11,299 bases of DNA from CAMPJU01 sp046566095 (GCA_046566095.1 JBKHXI010000209.1:1-11299), one strand, 5' to 3'. Positions 1 to 7,765 are shown, counted from the stretch's first letter. Numbers and translations are program-made. Notes: generated from the letters alone by a model not told the origin.

Positions 1-2
1 CG

Positions 3-158
3 GCCGGCGGCCGGGCCCGGCAGGCGCCGCGCGCGGGCTCCGTGCAGCCGCAGGCGGACGTCAGCCGCGACGATGCGCTGGACGCGCAGATCGACGAGGA
101 GCGTGCCCGGCAGAAACCCGGCGACGACCTGCTGTCGCGTCCCGGCGAGGCCGAATAG
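3..158 (+). CDS. C-terminal end of an unrecognised protein (5' end outside the window)
   Basis: An open frame enters from the left edge (first whole codon at base 3) and ends at TAG 156-158. Of its 51 visible codons 46 end in G or C, which is the codon habit of the confident genes here and the main reason to call it coding. The visible tail is hydrophilic and charged, with an acidic/basic stretch around DDALDAQIDEERARQ and the end GEAE. It has no membrane segment, no cysteine and no motif I recognise. It converges on the fumarase gene, with a 66-base gap (159-224) that holds nothing clear beyond GC-rich dyads. The function cannot be judged from this fragment. The alternative is that the frame is a chance opening in GC-rich DNA. 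Confidence 0.5.
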   Translation, partial: AGGRARQAPRAGSVQPQADVSRDDALDAQIDEERARQKPGDDLLSRPGEAE

Positions 159-224
159 AGCGGGCCCGAATCGCGCAGGCGCGGACTAACAGGCGCGCAT
201 CGCGCAGGCCCGGGCCGAACGGGC

Positions 225-1790
225 TCAGGCCGGCTCGACCACCAGCGGGATCCCGCCCAGTTGGCCGGCGATGCGCGCCCGCCATTCGCGCGGGCCGGTG
301 TCGTGTACCGAGCTGCCGCGGCTGTCCACGGCCACGGTCACCGGCATGTCGCGCACCTCGAACTCGTAGATCGCCTCCATCCCCAGGTCCTCGAACGCGA
401 CCACGCGCGCCGCGCGGATCGCCTTGGACACCAGGTAGGCGGCGCCGCCCACCGCCATCAGGTAGGCGGAGCGATGCGCCCGGATCGCCTCGATCGCCGC
501 AGGCCCGCGCTCGGCCTTGCCGACCATGCCCAGCAGGCCGGTCTGTTCGAGCACCTGCGCGGTGAACTTGTCCATGCGCGTGGCGGTGGTGGGACCGGCC
601 GGGCCGACGACCTCGTCGCGCACCGGGTCGACCGGGCCGACGTAGTAGATGAAGCGCCCGGCGAGGTCCACGGGCAGCGGCTCGCTGCGGTCGAGCATGC
701 CGACGATGCGCTTGTGCGCGGCGTCGCGGCCGGTCAGCAGCCGGCCGTTGAGCAGCAGGGTCTCGCCGGGCTGCCAGGACGCCACCTCCTCACGCGTGAC
801 GGCATCCAGGTTCACGCACCGGCCCTTGGACGCGTCGTAGGCGATGTCCGGCCAGTCCTCCAGCGCCGGCGGCTCCAGCGCCACCGGACCGCTGCCGTCC
901 AGGGTGAAATGGGCGTGGCGGGTCGCGGCGCAATTGGGGATCAGCGCCACCGGAAGGTTCGCGGCATGGGTGGGATAGTCGCGGATCTTGACGTCCAGCA
1001 CCGTGGTCAGGCCGCCCAGTCCCTGCGCGCCGATGCCCAGCGCGTTGACCTTGTCGAAAAGCTCCAGCCGCAGCTCCTCGAGCCGGTTCGACGGCCCGCG
1101 CGCCCGCAGCTCGACGATGTCGATCGGCTCCATCAGCGCTTCCTTCGCCAGCAGCATGGCCTTCTCCGCGGTGCCGCCGATGCCGATCCCGAGCATGCCC
1201 GGCGGGCACCAGCCCGCGCCCATGGTCGGCACCGTCGCAAGCACCCAGTCGACGATCGAGTCGGACGGGTTGAGCATCGCGAACTTCGATTTCGCCTCCG
1301 AGCCGCCGCCCTTGGCCGCGACGATCACGTCGACCGTGTTGCCCGGCACCACCCGCACGTTGACCACGCCGGGGGTGTTGTCCTTCGTGTTGGTGCGCTT
1401 GCCGGCTGGATCGGCGAGCACCGATGCGCGCAGCTTGTTGTCCGGATGGGCGTAGGCGCGGCGCACGCCCTCGTGGACCATCTCCTCCACGCCCATGGTC
1501 GCGTCGTCCCAGCGCACGTCCATGCCGATGGCCAGGAACACCGTGACGATGCCGGTGTCCTGGCAGATCGGCCGGTGGCCTTCGGCGCACATGCGCGAGT
1601 TGACCAGGATCTGGGCCATCGCGTCGCGGGCGGCCGGCGACTGTTCGCGCGCGTACGCGGCCGCCAGGCTGCGGATGTAGTCCGGCGGGTGGTAGTAGCT
1701 GATGTACTGCAGGGCGTCGGCGATCGACCGGATCAGGTCCTCCTGGCGGATGGACACGGGGCGGCGGCCGGCGTTGAAGGGTGCGGTCAC
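225..1790 (-). CDS. fumA: Class I (iron-sulfur) fumarate hydratase
   Basis: This enzyme interconverts fumarate and malate in the TCA cycle, in the cytoplasm, using an oxygen-sensitive [4Fe-4S] cluster. The 521 residues fit the family's usual 500-550. Three cysteines, C76 (CQDTG), C195 (GWCPPG) and C287 (PNCAATRHAHF), are spaced 119 and 92 apart, almost as in structurally known class I fumarases (119 and 94). D78, two residues after the first cysteine, and H275, twelve before the third, sit where catalytic Asp and His lie in the Leishmania enzyme. Other family blocks are GKRTNTKDNTPGVVN, AKGGGSEAKSKF and GPTTATRMDKFT. The drawn start is GTG at 1790. A second GTG at 1757 (giving MSIRQEDL) matches the family N-terminus as I remember it, and neither has a clear Shine-Dalgarno. 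It is transcribed divergently from the receptor gene. Confidence 0.95.
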   Translation of the reverse strand: MTAPFNAGRRPVSIRQEDLIRSIADALQYISYYHPPDYIRSLAAAYAREQSPAARDAMAQILVNSRMCAEGHRPICQDTGIVTVFLAIGMDVRWDDATMGVEEMVHEGVRRAYAHPDNKLRASVLADPAGKRTNTKDNTPGVVNVRVVPGNTVDVIVAAKGGGSEAKSKFAMLNPSDSIVDWVLATVPTMGAGWCPPGMLGIGIGGTAEKAMLLAKEALMEPIDIVELRARGPSNRLEELRLELFDKVNALGIGAQGLGGLTTVLDVKIRDYPTHAANLPVALIPNCAATRHAHFTLDGSGPVALEPPALEDWPDIAYDASKGRCVNLDAVTREEVASWQPGETLLLNGRLLTGRDAAHKRIVGMLDRSEPLPVDLAGRFIYYVGPVDPVRDEVVGPAGPTTATRMDKFTAQVLEQTGLLGMVGKAERGPAAIEAIRAHRSAYLMAVGGAAYLVSKAIRAARVVAFEDLGMEAIYEFEVRDMPVTVAVDSRGSSVHDTGPREWRARIAGQLGGIPLVVEPA

Positions 1791-1820
1791 GGCAGGGATG
1801 CGTGGTCGGGGAAGCCGCCG

Positions 1821-1826
1821 ATTGTA
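1821..1826 (-). promoter_or_regulatory. Candidate -10 box for the fumarase gene
   Basis: On the minus strand the sequence TACAAT matches the sigma-70 -10 consensus TATAAT at five of six positions, unusual in such GC-rich DNA. Transcription would begin near 1814 and give a leader of about 24 bases to the GTG at 1790, or about 57 to the GTG at 1757. I do not see a convincing -35 box at the right distance. Confidence 0.4.
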
Positions 1827-1875
1827 AGGGCTGCATCGGATCCGCCGGTCCGCTGTGGTTGCCGGTGGACGGGGT

Positions 1876-1930
1876 CGGGGCTGAAGCCCCTCCTACAAGG
1901 GCTTTTCCTGCAGGAGGGGCTTCAGCCCCG
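1876..1930. repeat. GTAG-type REP pair, GTAG ends facing inward
   Basis: Two 21-base arms (1876-1896 and 1910-1930) are inverted copies with one mismatch, separated by 13 bases. Each arm also folds on itself (GGGGCT-TC-AGCCCC). The left copy has an intact GTAG head (read on the minus strand at 1893-1896). The right copy has GCAG instead, so it looks decayed. The heads face each other, the reverse of the other pairs in this window. The pair sits in the divergent region between the fumarase and receptor starts, 60 bases before the receptor's GTG. Confidence 0.85.
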
Positions 1931-1990
1931 AGCTGCGCGGCCGCGGGCATGGGTTAGGCTGCTGCAGGCTTCGCAATCCCCCACTTCGGC

Positions 1991-4183
1991 GTGCCGACCA
2001 TTCGCCCCTCCCGCCCGCTCCGAACGATTCCCGCGCGCCGCCTGCTGACGGCTGCGCTGGCGGCGTGGCTTGCTGCGCCGGTGCAGGGGCAGGAACAGGC
2101 GCTGCCCCGCGAACCGGCGCCGGCCGACGTGCAGGGGCGCTCTGCCACGGACCTCGATGCGATCCGGGTCGCCGGCCTGCGCCAGCCGCTGGCGCGTTTC
2201 CCCGGCGCGGTGACCGTGCTCGAGGCCGGCGACCTGCAGGACGGCCAGCGCCAGGCCAGCCTGGCCGAATCGCTGCAGCGCGCGCCGGGCGTGCTGGCGC
2301 TGGAGCGCAACAACCTCGCCCAGGATCTGCAGGTGCAGAGCCGCGGCTTCGGCGCGCGCAGCACCTTCGGCATCCGCGGCGTACAGCTGGTGGTCGACGG
2401 CATCCCGGCGACCGCGCTCGACGGCCAGGGCCAGGCCTCGGGCTTCGCGCTCGGCGCGCTCGACCGCATCGAAGTGCTGCGCGGCCCGCTGGCGCTGCAG
2501 TACGGCAACGCCGCCGGCGGGGCGGTCCTGGGCCACAGCGACCTCGACGGCGCGCGCGCCTGGCGCGCGCAGGCCTGGGCCGGCAGCGAGGGCGCCACCC
2601 GCCTGTCGCTGCGCGCCGACGGCGGCGCGGCCGGGGAGCGCGACCTGCGCTGGCGCGGCCATGCCGCCTGGCTGCGCAGCGACGGCCACCGCCCGCACAG
2701 CGCCGCCCGCCGCGGCCATGCCGGCGCCACGGCGCAGTGGCACCCGGCGCCCGGCCACGAACTGCGCCTGGTCGCCGACCTGCTCGACCAGCCCTTCGCC
2801 CAGGATCCGCTCGGCCTCACCCGCGCGCAGTGGCAGGCCGCCCCGCACGGCACCGACCCGGCCGCGGCCGCGTTCGACACCCGCAAGCGCGTCTCCAACC
2901 GCCAGCTCGGCACGCGCTGGACGGTGGCCCATGCCGGCGGCCACGAGAGCTGGCTGGCGCCCCATGCGGTCGCGCGCGAGGTCGAGCAGTACCTGGCGAT
3001 CCCGCCCGCGGCGCAGGCGGCGCCGACCAGCGCCGGCGGAGTCATCGACCTGGCGCGCGGCGAGACGGGGCTGGCGCTCGGCCATCGCCGGAGACTCGGT
3101 GCCGGCGCCCTCGCCTTCGGCCTCGACGCCGGCCGCCTGCGCGAGGACCGCCGCGGCCACGAGAACTTCGACGGCGCGCGCCTGGGCGTGCGCGGCCGCC
3201 TGCGCCGGGACGAGGTCAACACCGTGCGCAGCCGCGCGGCCTGGGTCGCCGGCGAATGGCGCCCGGCCGGGCAGTGGACCCTGCTGGGCGCGGTGCGGCG
3301 CGCGCGCCTGGACTTCGTGTCCGAGGACCGCTACCTCGCCCCCGGCAACGGCGACGACAGCGGCGCGCTCGCCTTCGCCGAGACCGCCGCCGCGCTCGCC
3401 GTCGCGCGCACCCTGCCCTGGGGCGAGGCCTTCGCCGGCATCGGCCGCGGCTTCGAGGCGCCGACCGTGGTCGAACTCGCCTATCGCCCCGACGGCGGCG
3501 CCGGCTTCAACGCCGCGCTGCGGCCGGCCCGGTTCCGGACCGCGGAAGCCGGCCTGCGCTGGCGCGGCGGCGGGACGGCGGACCGCGGCTGGCAGGGCAG
3601 CGCCACCGCCTGGACGGTCGCGGGCGACGGCGAGATCGTGCCGGTGCTCAACGCCGGCGGCCGCACCAGCTTCGCCAATGCCGGGCGCACCCGCCGCCAC
3701 GGCATCGAGGCCGCGCTGGAAGGCGCGCTCGGCCCGCGCTGGCGCTACGCGCTGGTCGGCAACTGGGTGCGGGCCGAATTCGAGGACGGCTACGACCTGC
3801 ACGTGGTCCGCGGCGGCCAGGCGACCACGCGGCGCGTGGACCCCGGCAACCGGGTGCCCGGCATCCCGCGCGTCCACGGCTTCGCCGAACTGGCCTGGCG
3901 GCCGCGCGAAGCCTGGACGGTCGCGCTGGAGGCCGCCGGCAACGGCGCGATCCCGGTCGACGACGCCAACTCGGATGCCGCACCCGGCCACGTCCGCCTG
4001 GCCCTGGCCCTGCGCTGGCGCAGTCCGCGCACGCCCGGCTGGCATGCCTTCGCCCGCATCGACAACCTCGCCGACCGCGACGCCGTGGGCTCGGTGATCG
4101 TCAACGAGGCCAACGGCCGCGCCTTCGAACCGCTCCCCGCACGCGCCCTCACCCTCGGCCTGGGCTGGACCGCCGGGCTGTAG
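1991..4183 (+). CDS. yncD: TonB-dependent outer-membrane receptor, YncD/PqqU-like
   Basis: This is a 22-strand-barrel receptor that takes up a scarce ligand across the outer membrane using TonB energy. A signal peptide covers residues 1-33 (hydrophobic core LLTAALAAWLAA), and a TonB-box-like LDAIRVAG follows at 55-62. The plug spans about 65-185 (LQRAPGV, RGFGARSTFGIRG, DRIEVLRGP, YGNAAGG), and the barrel runs to residue 730. From memory it matches E. coli YncD along its whole length, including DPLGLTRAQW, APGNGDDSG, GRGFEAPTVVEL and VGSVIVNEANGR. YncD is known as PqqU, the receptor for pyrroloquinoline quinone, so PQQ is the inferred ligand. GTG 1991 is the first usable start after an in-frame TAG at 1955 and has no clear Shine-Dalgarno. 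The stop codon lies inside a REP, and the protein ends WTAGL without the usual terminal aromatic residue. Confidence 0.9.
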   Translation: MPTIRPSRPLRTIPARRLLTAALAAWLAAPVQGQEQALPREPAPADVQGRSATDLDAIRVAGLRQPLARFPGAVTVLEAGDLQDGQRQASLAESLQRAPGVLALERNNLAQDLQVQSRGFGARSTFGIRGVQLVVDGIPATALDGQGQASGFALGALDRIEVLRGPLALQYGNAAGGAVLGHSDLDGARAWRAQAWAGSEGATRLSLRADGGAAGERDLRWRGHAAWLRSDGHRPHSAARRGHAGATAQWHPAPGHELRLVADLLDQPFAQDPLGLTRAQWQAAPHGTDPAAAAFDTRKRVSNRQLGTRWTVAHAGGHESWLAPHAVAREVEQYLAIPPAAQAAPTSAGGVIDLARGETGLALGHRRRLGAGALAFGLDAGRLREDRRGHENFDGARLGVRGRLRRDEVNTVRSRAAWVAGEWRPAGQWTLLGAVRRARLDFVSEDRYLAPGNGDDSGALAFAETAAALAVARTLPWGEAFAGIGRGFEAPTVVELAYRPDGGAGFNAALRPARFRTAEAGLRWRGGGTADRGWQGSATAWTVAGDGEIVPVLNAGGRTSFANAGRTRRHGIEAALEGALGPRWRYALVGNWVRAEFEDGYDLHVVRGGQATTRRVDPGNRVPGIPRVHGFAELAWRPREAWTVALEAAGNGAIPVDDANSDAAPGHVRLALALRWRSPRTPGWHAFARIDNLADRDAVGSVIVNEANGRAFEPLPARALTLGLGWTAGL

Positions 4184-4283
4184 GCGCTGCGTCAGCTGCG
4201 ACCGCGGGGTACGCAGGCAAGGCGCTGGTTCCGAGCCGTCACGACAGCCGGCGTACAGCGGTCGCAGCTGACGCAGCTCCTAC
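4180..4283. repeat. GTAG-type REP pair overlapping the receptor stop codon
   Basis: Two 26-base arms (4180-4205 and 4258-4283) are inverted copies differing at one base, with GTAG heads facing outward and a 52-base centre. The shared core is GCTGCGTCAGCTGCGACCGC, and inside each arm GCTG-CGT-CAGC can form a small stem. The head GTAG at 4180-4183 contains the TAG stop codon of the receptor gene. The pair fills most of the 151-base gap before the ABC transporter gene; in the rest (4284-4334) I see no convincing promoter. Confidence 0.88.
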
Positions 4284-4334
4284 GAAGGGGAATGGGGTTC
4301 GCCCGGCGGGGGCGGCATCGGCGATGATCCCGGC

Positions 4335-6206
4335 ATGCCTTCCGCATCCGCTCGCGCGCCTGCCGCCCCCACGCATCCCAGCTTCCGCGAGCGCATGGGC
4401 GCGCTGCGCAACCTGCCGCCGTTCCTGCGCCAGATCTGGGCCGCCAGCAAGCCGCTGACCCTGGCCAGCCTCGGCCTGCGGGTCATACGCGCACTGCTGC
4501 CGGTGGTCATGCTCTACATCGGCAAGCTGATCATCGACGAGGTGGTGCGCCTGGTCGGCGCCGGCATCGCCTTCGACAGCCTCGGCGCCGCCTGGGCCAG
4601 CGGACGGCTCGAACCGCTGCTGGGCCTGCTGCTGCTCGAGTTCGCGCTGGCGATCGTGTCCGACCTGCTCGGCCGGCTGGTCGGCTACGCCGACAGCCTG
4701 CTCTCGGAACTGTTCACCAACGCCACCAGCGTGCGCCTGATGGAGCACGCCGCCACCCTGGACCTGGAGGACTTCGAGGACCCCGACCTGCAGGACAAGC
4801 TCGACCGCGCCCGCCGCCAGACCATGGGCCGGATGAACCTGATGGGCATGATCTTCGGCCAGGTGCAGGACGCCATCACCGTGGTGAGCTTTGCGATCGG
4901 CCTGATGGTGTACGCACCCTGGCTGATCGTGCTGCTGGCGATCGCGCTGGTCCCCGCCTTCATCGGCGAGTCGCACTTCAATGCGCTGGGCTACTCGCTC
5001 AACTTCGCCTGGACCCCGGAGCGCCGCCAGCTCGAGTACGTCCGGCAGATGGGCGCGAGCGTGGAAACCGCCAAGGAGGTGAAGATCTTCAACCTCCACC
5101 GGTTCCTCATCGCGCGCTACCGGGAACTGGCCGAGGGCTTCTACCGCGCCAACCGCGCGCTGGCGCGCCGCCGCGCGTTCTGGGGCGCGCTGCTGGCGAC
5201 GCTGGGCACGCTGGGCTACTACGCGGCCTATGCCTACATCGCCTGGCGCACGGTGCGCGGCGACTTCACCATCGGCGACCTCACCTTCCTGGCCGGCAGC
5301 TTCCGGCGGTTGCGGCAGCTGCTGGAGGGCCTGCTGGTCGGGTTCTCGCAGGTCGCCGGGCAGGCGCTGTACCTGGACGACCTGTTCTCGTTCTTCGAGA
5401 TCGAACCGGAGATCGTCTCGAAGCCGGACGCGCTGCCCATCCCGCGGCCGATCGAGCGCGGCTTCCTCTTCGAGAACGTCGGTTTCCGCTATCCCGACGC
5501 CGACTTCTGGGCGCTGCGGCACCTGGACTTCGAGTTGCGGGCCGGCGAGGTGCTGGCGCTGGTCGGCGAGAACGGCGCCGGCAAGACCACCCTGGTCAAG
5601 CTGCTGGCGCGGCTGTACGACCCGGACGAGGGCCGGATCCTGCTCGACGGCCGCGACCTGCGCGACTACGACCTCGACGACCTGCGCGCGAACGTGGGCG
5701 TGATCTTCCAGGATTTCGTGCGCTACCACCTGACCGCCGGCGAGAACATCGGGGTCGGCCGGATGGACGCGATGCACGACCGCGACCGGATCCGCGAGGC
5801 CGCGCGGCGGGCGATGGCCGACGCGGTGATCGACGCGCTGCCCGGCGGCTACGACCAACTGGTCGGCCGCCGCTTCCGCGCCGGCATGGACCTGTCCGGC
5901 GGCCAGTGGCAGAAGATCGCGATCGCCCGCGCCTACATGCGCGACGCCCAGGTGATGATCCTCGACGAGCCGACCGCGGCGCTGGACGCGCGCGCCGAGT
6001 ACGAGGTGTTCCAGCGCTTCAAGGAACTGTCCGACCGGCGCACCACGGTGCTGATCTCGCACCGGTTTTCCAGCGTGCGCATGGCCGACCGGATCCTGGT
6101 GCTCGAACGCGGCCGGATCGAGGCCGCCGGCACCCATGCCCAGCTGATGGCGGCCGGCGGCCGCTACGCGGAGTTGTTCGAACTGCAGGCGGCGGGCTAC
6201 CGTTGA
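4335..6206 (+). CDS. ABC transporter, fused membrane and ATPase domains (exporter fold)
   Basis: This is an inner-membrane half-transporter that would work as a dimer and couple ATP hydrolysis to transport of an unknown substrate. The 623 residues hold about six membrane helices (near 44-72, 92-115, 168-192, 194-214, 281-303, 314-345), followed by a complete ATPase domain. That domain has Walker A GENGAGKT at 411-418, the Q-loop glutamine 459, the signature LSGGQ at 520-524, Walker B VMILDE at 540-545 with catalytic E545, and switch H576. All look functional. The order of domains is that of MsbA-type exporters, although some proteins with this fold import. ATG 4335 is the drawn start. The first 20 residues are Ala/Pro-rich and poorly constrained, so M21 is an alternative. 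It ends 40 bases before the sugar dehydrogenase gene, suggesting co-transcription. I cannot name the substrate. Confidence 0.9.
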   Translation: MPSASARAPAAPTHPSFRERMGALRNLPPFLRQIWAASKPLTLASLGLRVIRALLPVVMLYIGKLIIDEVVRLVGAGIAFDSLGAAWASGRLEPLLGLLLLEFALAIVSDLLGRLVGYADSLLSELFTNATSVRLMEHAATLDLEDFEDPDLQDKLDRARRQTMGRMNLMGMIFGQVQDAITVVSFAIGLMVYAPWLIVLLAIALVPAFIGESHFNALGYSLNFAWTPERRQLEYVRQMGASVETAKEVKIFNLHRFLIARYRELAEGFYRANRALARRRAFWGALLATLGTLGYYAAYAYIAWRTVRGDFTIGDLTFLAGSFRRLRQLLEGLLVGFSQVAGQALYLDDLFSFFEIEPEIVSKPDALPIPRPIERGFLFENVGFRYPDADFWALRHLDFELRAGEVLALVGENGAGKTTLVKLLARLYDPDEGRILLDGRDLRDYDLDDLRANVGVIFQDFVRYHLTAGENIGVGRMDAMHDRDRIREAARRAMADAVIDALPGGYDQLVGRRFRAGMDLSGGQWQKIAIARAYMRDAQVMILDEPTAALDARAEYEVFQRFKELSDRRTTVLISHRFSSVRMADRILVLERGRIEAAGTHAQLMAAGGRYAELFELQAAGYR

Positions 6207-6234
6207 GGCCGGCGCCGCCGCTGCCTTCCCCCTC

Positions 6235-6240
6235 GAGGAG
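6235..6240 (+). promoter_or_regulatory. Strong Shine-Dalgarno for the sugar dehydrogenase
   Basis: GAGGAG lies six bases before ATG 6247. It is the clearest ribosome binding site in the window and fixes the start just before the lipoprotein signal. Confidence 0.75.
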
Positions 6241-6246
6241 ACCACG

Positions 6247-7419
6247 ATGAACCGCATTCCGACCCCCGCGCTTGCCCTGGCCGTCGCGCTCGCGCTGGCC
6301 GCCTGCCAGGCGCCGAACGGCAACGCCGGCCGCGGCGCAGCCGCGCCCGCGACCGCCGCCGATGCCGCCGACCCCGCGCGGATGCGGGTGGAAACCGTGG
6401 CCGAGGGCTTCGAGCACCCGTGGTCGGTGGCGCTGCTGCCCGACGGCAGTTTCCTGGTCACCGAGCGCCCCGGCCGCCTGCGCCGGGTCGGCCCCGACGG
6501 CAGCCTGTCCGAGTCCCTGGACGGCGTGCCGGAGGTCTGGGCGCGCGGCCAGGGCGGCCTGCTCGACGTGGTGCTGGCACCCGATTTCGAGGCCAGCAAC
6601 CGCATCTACCTGAGCTATTCCGAACCCGGCCCGGGCGGCACCGCCGGCACCGCCATCGCCCGCGCCACCTTCGGCGCGCAGGGCCTGTCGGACGTGGAGG
6701 TCGTCTTCCGCCAGGAACCCAAGCTCGAGGGCCCGAACCATTTCGGGTCGCGCCTGGTGTTCGACCGCGACGGCCACCTGTTCGCCACCTTCGGAGAGCG
6801 CAACGAGCGCCCGGCCGCGCAGCGGCTGGACATGCTGCAGGGCAAGGTGGTGCGGATCCTGCCGGACGGTACGATCCCGCAGGACAATCCCTTCGTCGGC
6901 CGCGCCGACGCGCACCCGGCGATCTGGAGCTACGGCCACCGCAACCCGCAGTCGGCCGCGCTCGACCCGCGCACCGGCCGCTACTGGACCGCCGAGCACG
7001 GCCCGCGCGGCGGCGACGAGATCAACATTCCCGAGCCGGGGAAGAACTACGGCTGGCCGGTCGCCACCCACGGCGTCAACTATTCCGGCCTGGCGATTCC
7101 CGAGGCCAAGGGCCGCGAGGTGGAAGGCATGGAACCGCCCTACCACGTCTGGGAGAAGTCGCCGGGCCTGTCCGGCATGGCCTTCTACACCGGCCGCCCG
7201 GATTCGCCCTGGAACGACAGCCTGTTCCTGGGCGCGCTGGCCGACGGCAACCTGATCCGGCTGTCGCTCGACGGCGACCGCATCGCCGGCGAGGAACGGC
7301 TGCTCGAGGACCTGGGGCAGCGCATCCGCGACGTGCGCGTCGGCGACGACGGCAACGTCTACGTGCTCACCGACCAGACCCGCGGCGCCTTGCTGCGCCT
7401 GGTCCCCCCACGCCGCTGA
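6247..7419 (+). CDS. yliI: PQQ-dependent aldose sugar dehydrogenase, lipoprotein (YliI/Asd-like)
   Basis: This six-bladed propeller enzyme oxidises aldose sugars at C1, with PQQ and calcium as cofactors, on the periplasmic side of the membrane. The 390-residue product starts with a lipoprotein signal whose lipobox is LAAC (lipidated C20). Residue +2 is Gln, not Asp, so sorting to the outer membrane is expected. The body matches E. coli YliI, recalled from memory, throughout: EHPWSVALLPDG, GPNHFGSRLVFD, WSYGHRNPQ, EHGPRGGDEINIP, NYGWP and GQRIRDVR. H165 is the likely catalytic base, and R232 the arginine that contacts PQQ in relatives. A low-complexity Ala-rich linker (about 21-45) joins the lipid anchor to the enzyme. 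The gene probably shares a transcript with the ABC transporter and lies close to the PqqU-like receptor. No PQQ synthesis gene is in view, so the cofactor may be imported. Confidence 0.92.
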   Translation: MNRIPTPALALAVALALAACQAPNGNAGRGAAAPATAADAADPARMRVETVAEGFEHPWSVALLPDGSFLVTERPGRLRRVGPDGSLSESLDGVPEVWARGQGGLLDVVLAPDFEASNRIYLSYSEPGPGGTAGTAIARATFGAQGLSDVEVVFRQEPKLEGPNHFGSRLVFDRDGHLFATFGERNERPAAQRLDMLQGKVVRILPDGTIPQDNPFVGRADAHPAIWSYGHRNPQSAALDPRTGRYWTAEHGPRGGDEINIPEPGKNYGWPVATHGVNYSGLAIPEAKGREVEGMEPPYHVWEKSPGLSGMAFYTGRPDSPWNDSLFLGALADGNLIRLSLDGDRIAGEERLLEDLGQRIRDVRVGDDGNVYVLTDQTRGALLRLVPPRR

Positions 7420-7447
7420 CCCCGCCGGCAACGATCCCTCAACCCCC

Positions 7448-7525
7448 GTAGGAGCGGGCCTTGCCCGCGATGGCTTTCCCAGCACACCTGGCCATCGCGC
7501 CATCGCGCCCAAGGGGCGCTCCTAC
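7448..7525. repeat. REP doublet, unit 1 (loop type A)
   Basis: 78 bases, outward GTAG heads. The centre reads CTTTCCCAGCACACCTGG and continues CCATCGCGCC, identical to unit 3. Confidence 0.92.
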
Positions 7526-7568
7526 GAGGAACCCGGCGGAAGCCCCGCCCATCGGCTAACCTCCCCCC

Positions 7569-7646
7569 GTAGGAGCGGGCCTTGCCCGCGATGGGTTTTC
7601 CCCGCGTACCCGGCCCCGCGCGATCGCGCCCAAGGGGCGCTCCTAC
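7569..7646. repeat. REP doublet, unit 2 (loop type B)
   Basis: 78 bases, outward GTAG heads. The centre is the most divergent of the four, containing CCCCGCGTACCCGGCC, while both terminal hairpins are unchanged. Confidence 0.92.
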
Positions 7647-7688
7647 GAGGAACCCGGCGGAAGCCCCGCCATCGGCTAACCTCCCCCC

Positions 7689-7765
7689 GTAGGAGCGGGC
7701 CTTGCCCGCGATGGCTTTCCCAGCACACCTGGCCATCGCGCCATCGCGCCCAGGGGCGCTCCTAC
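7689..7765. repeat. REP doublet, unit 3 (loop type A)
   Basis: 77 bases. The centre is identical to unit 1. One A is lost from the loop of the right hairpin (CCCAGGGG instead of CCCAAGGGG). Confidence 0.92.

Noticed and set aside
170..209. Direct repeat ATCGCGCAGGC at 170-180 and 199-209
   Set aside because: Eleven bases of very GC-rich sequence in a short gap, with no associated element.
208..224. Stem-loop GCCCG/CGGGC just after the fumarase stop as a terminator
   Set aside because: Only five base pairs, no T tract, and such dyads are expected by chance at this GC content.
261..2048. Long plus-strand open frame (595 codons) opposite the fumarase
   Set aside because: It lies antisense to a gene with full family motifs. 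Its composition (His, Arg, Gln, Ala-rich, no domain) is that of a GC-rich shadow.
1922..4045. Long minus-strand open frame (707 codons) opposite the receptor
   Set aside because: It is antisense to a clear TonB-dependent receptor and has Ala/Gly/Arg-rich low complexity with no motif.
4239..6605. Long minus-strand open frame (788 codons) opposite the ABC transporter
   Set aside because: It runs antisense through all intact ABC motifs and into the next gene, and is a high-GC shadow.
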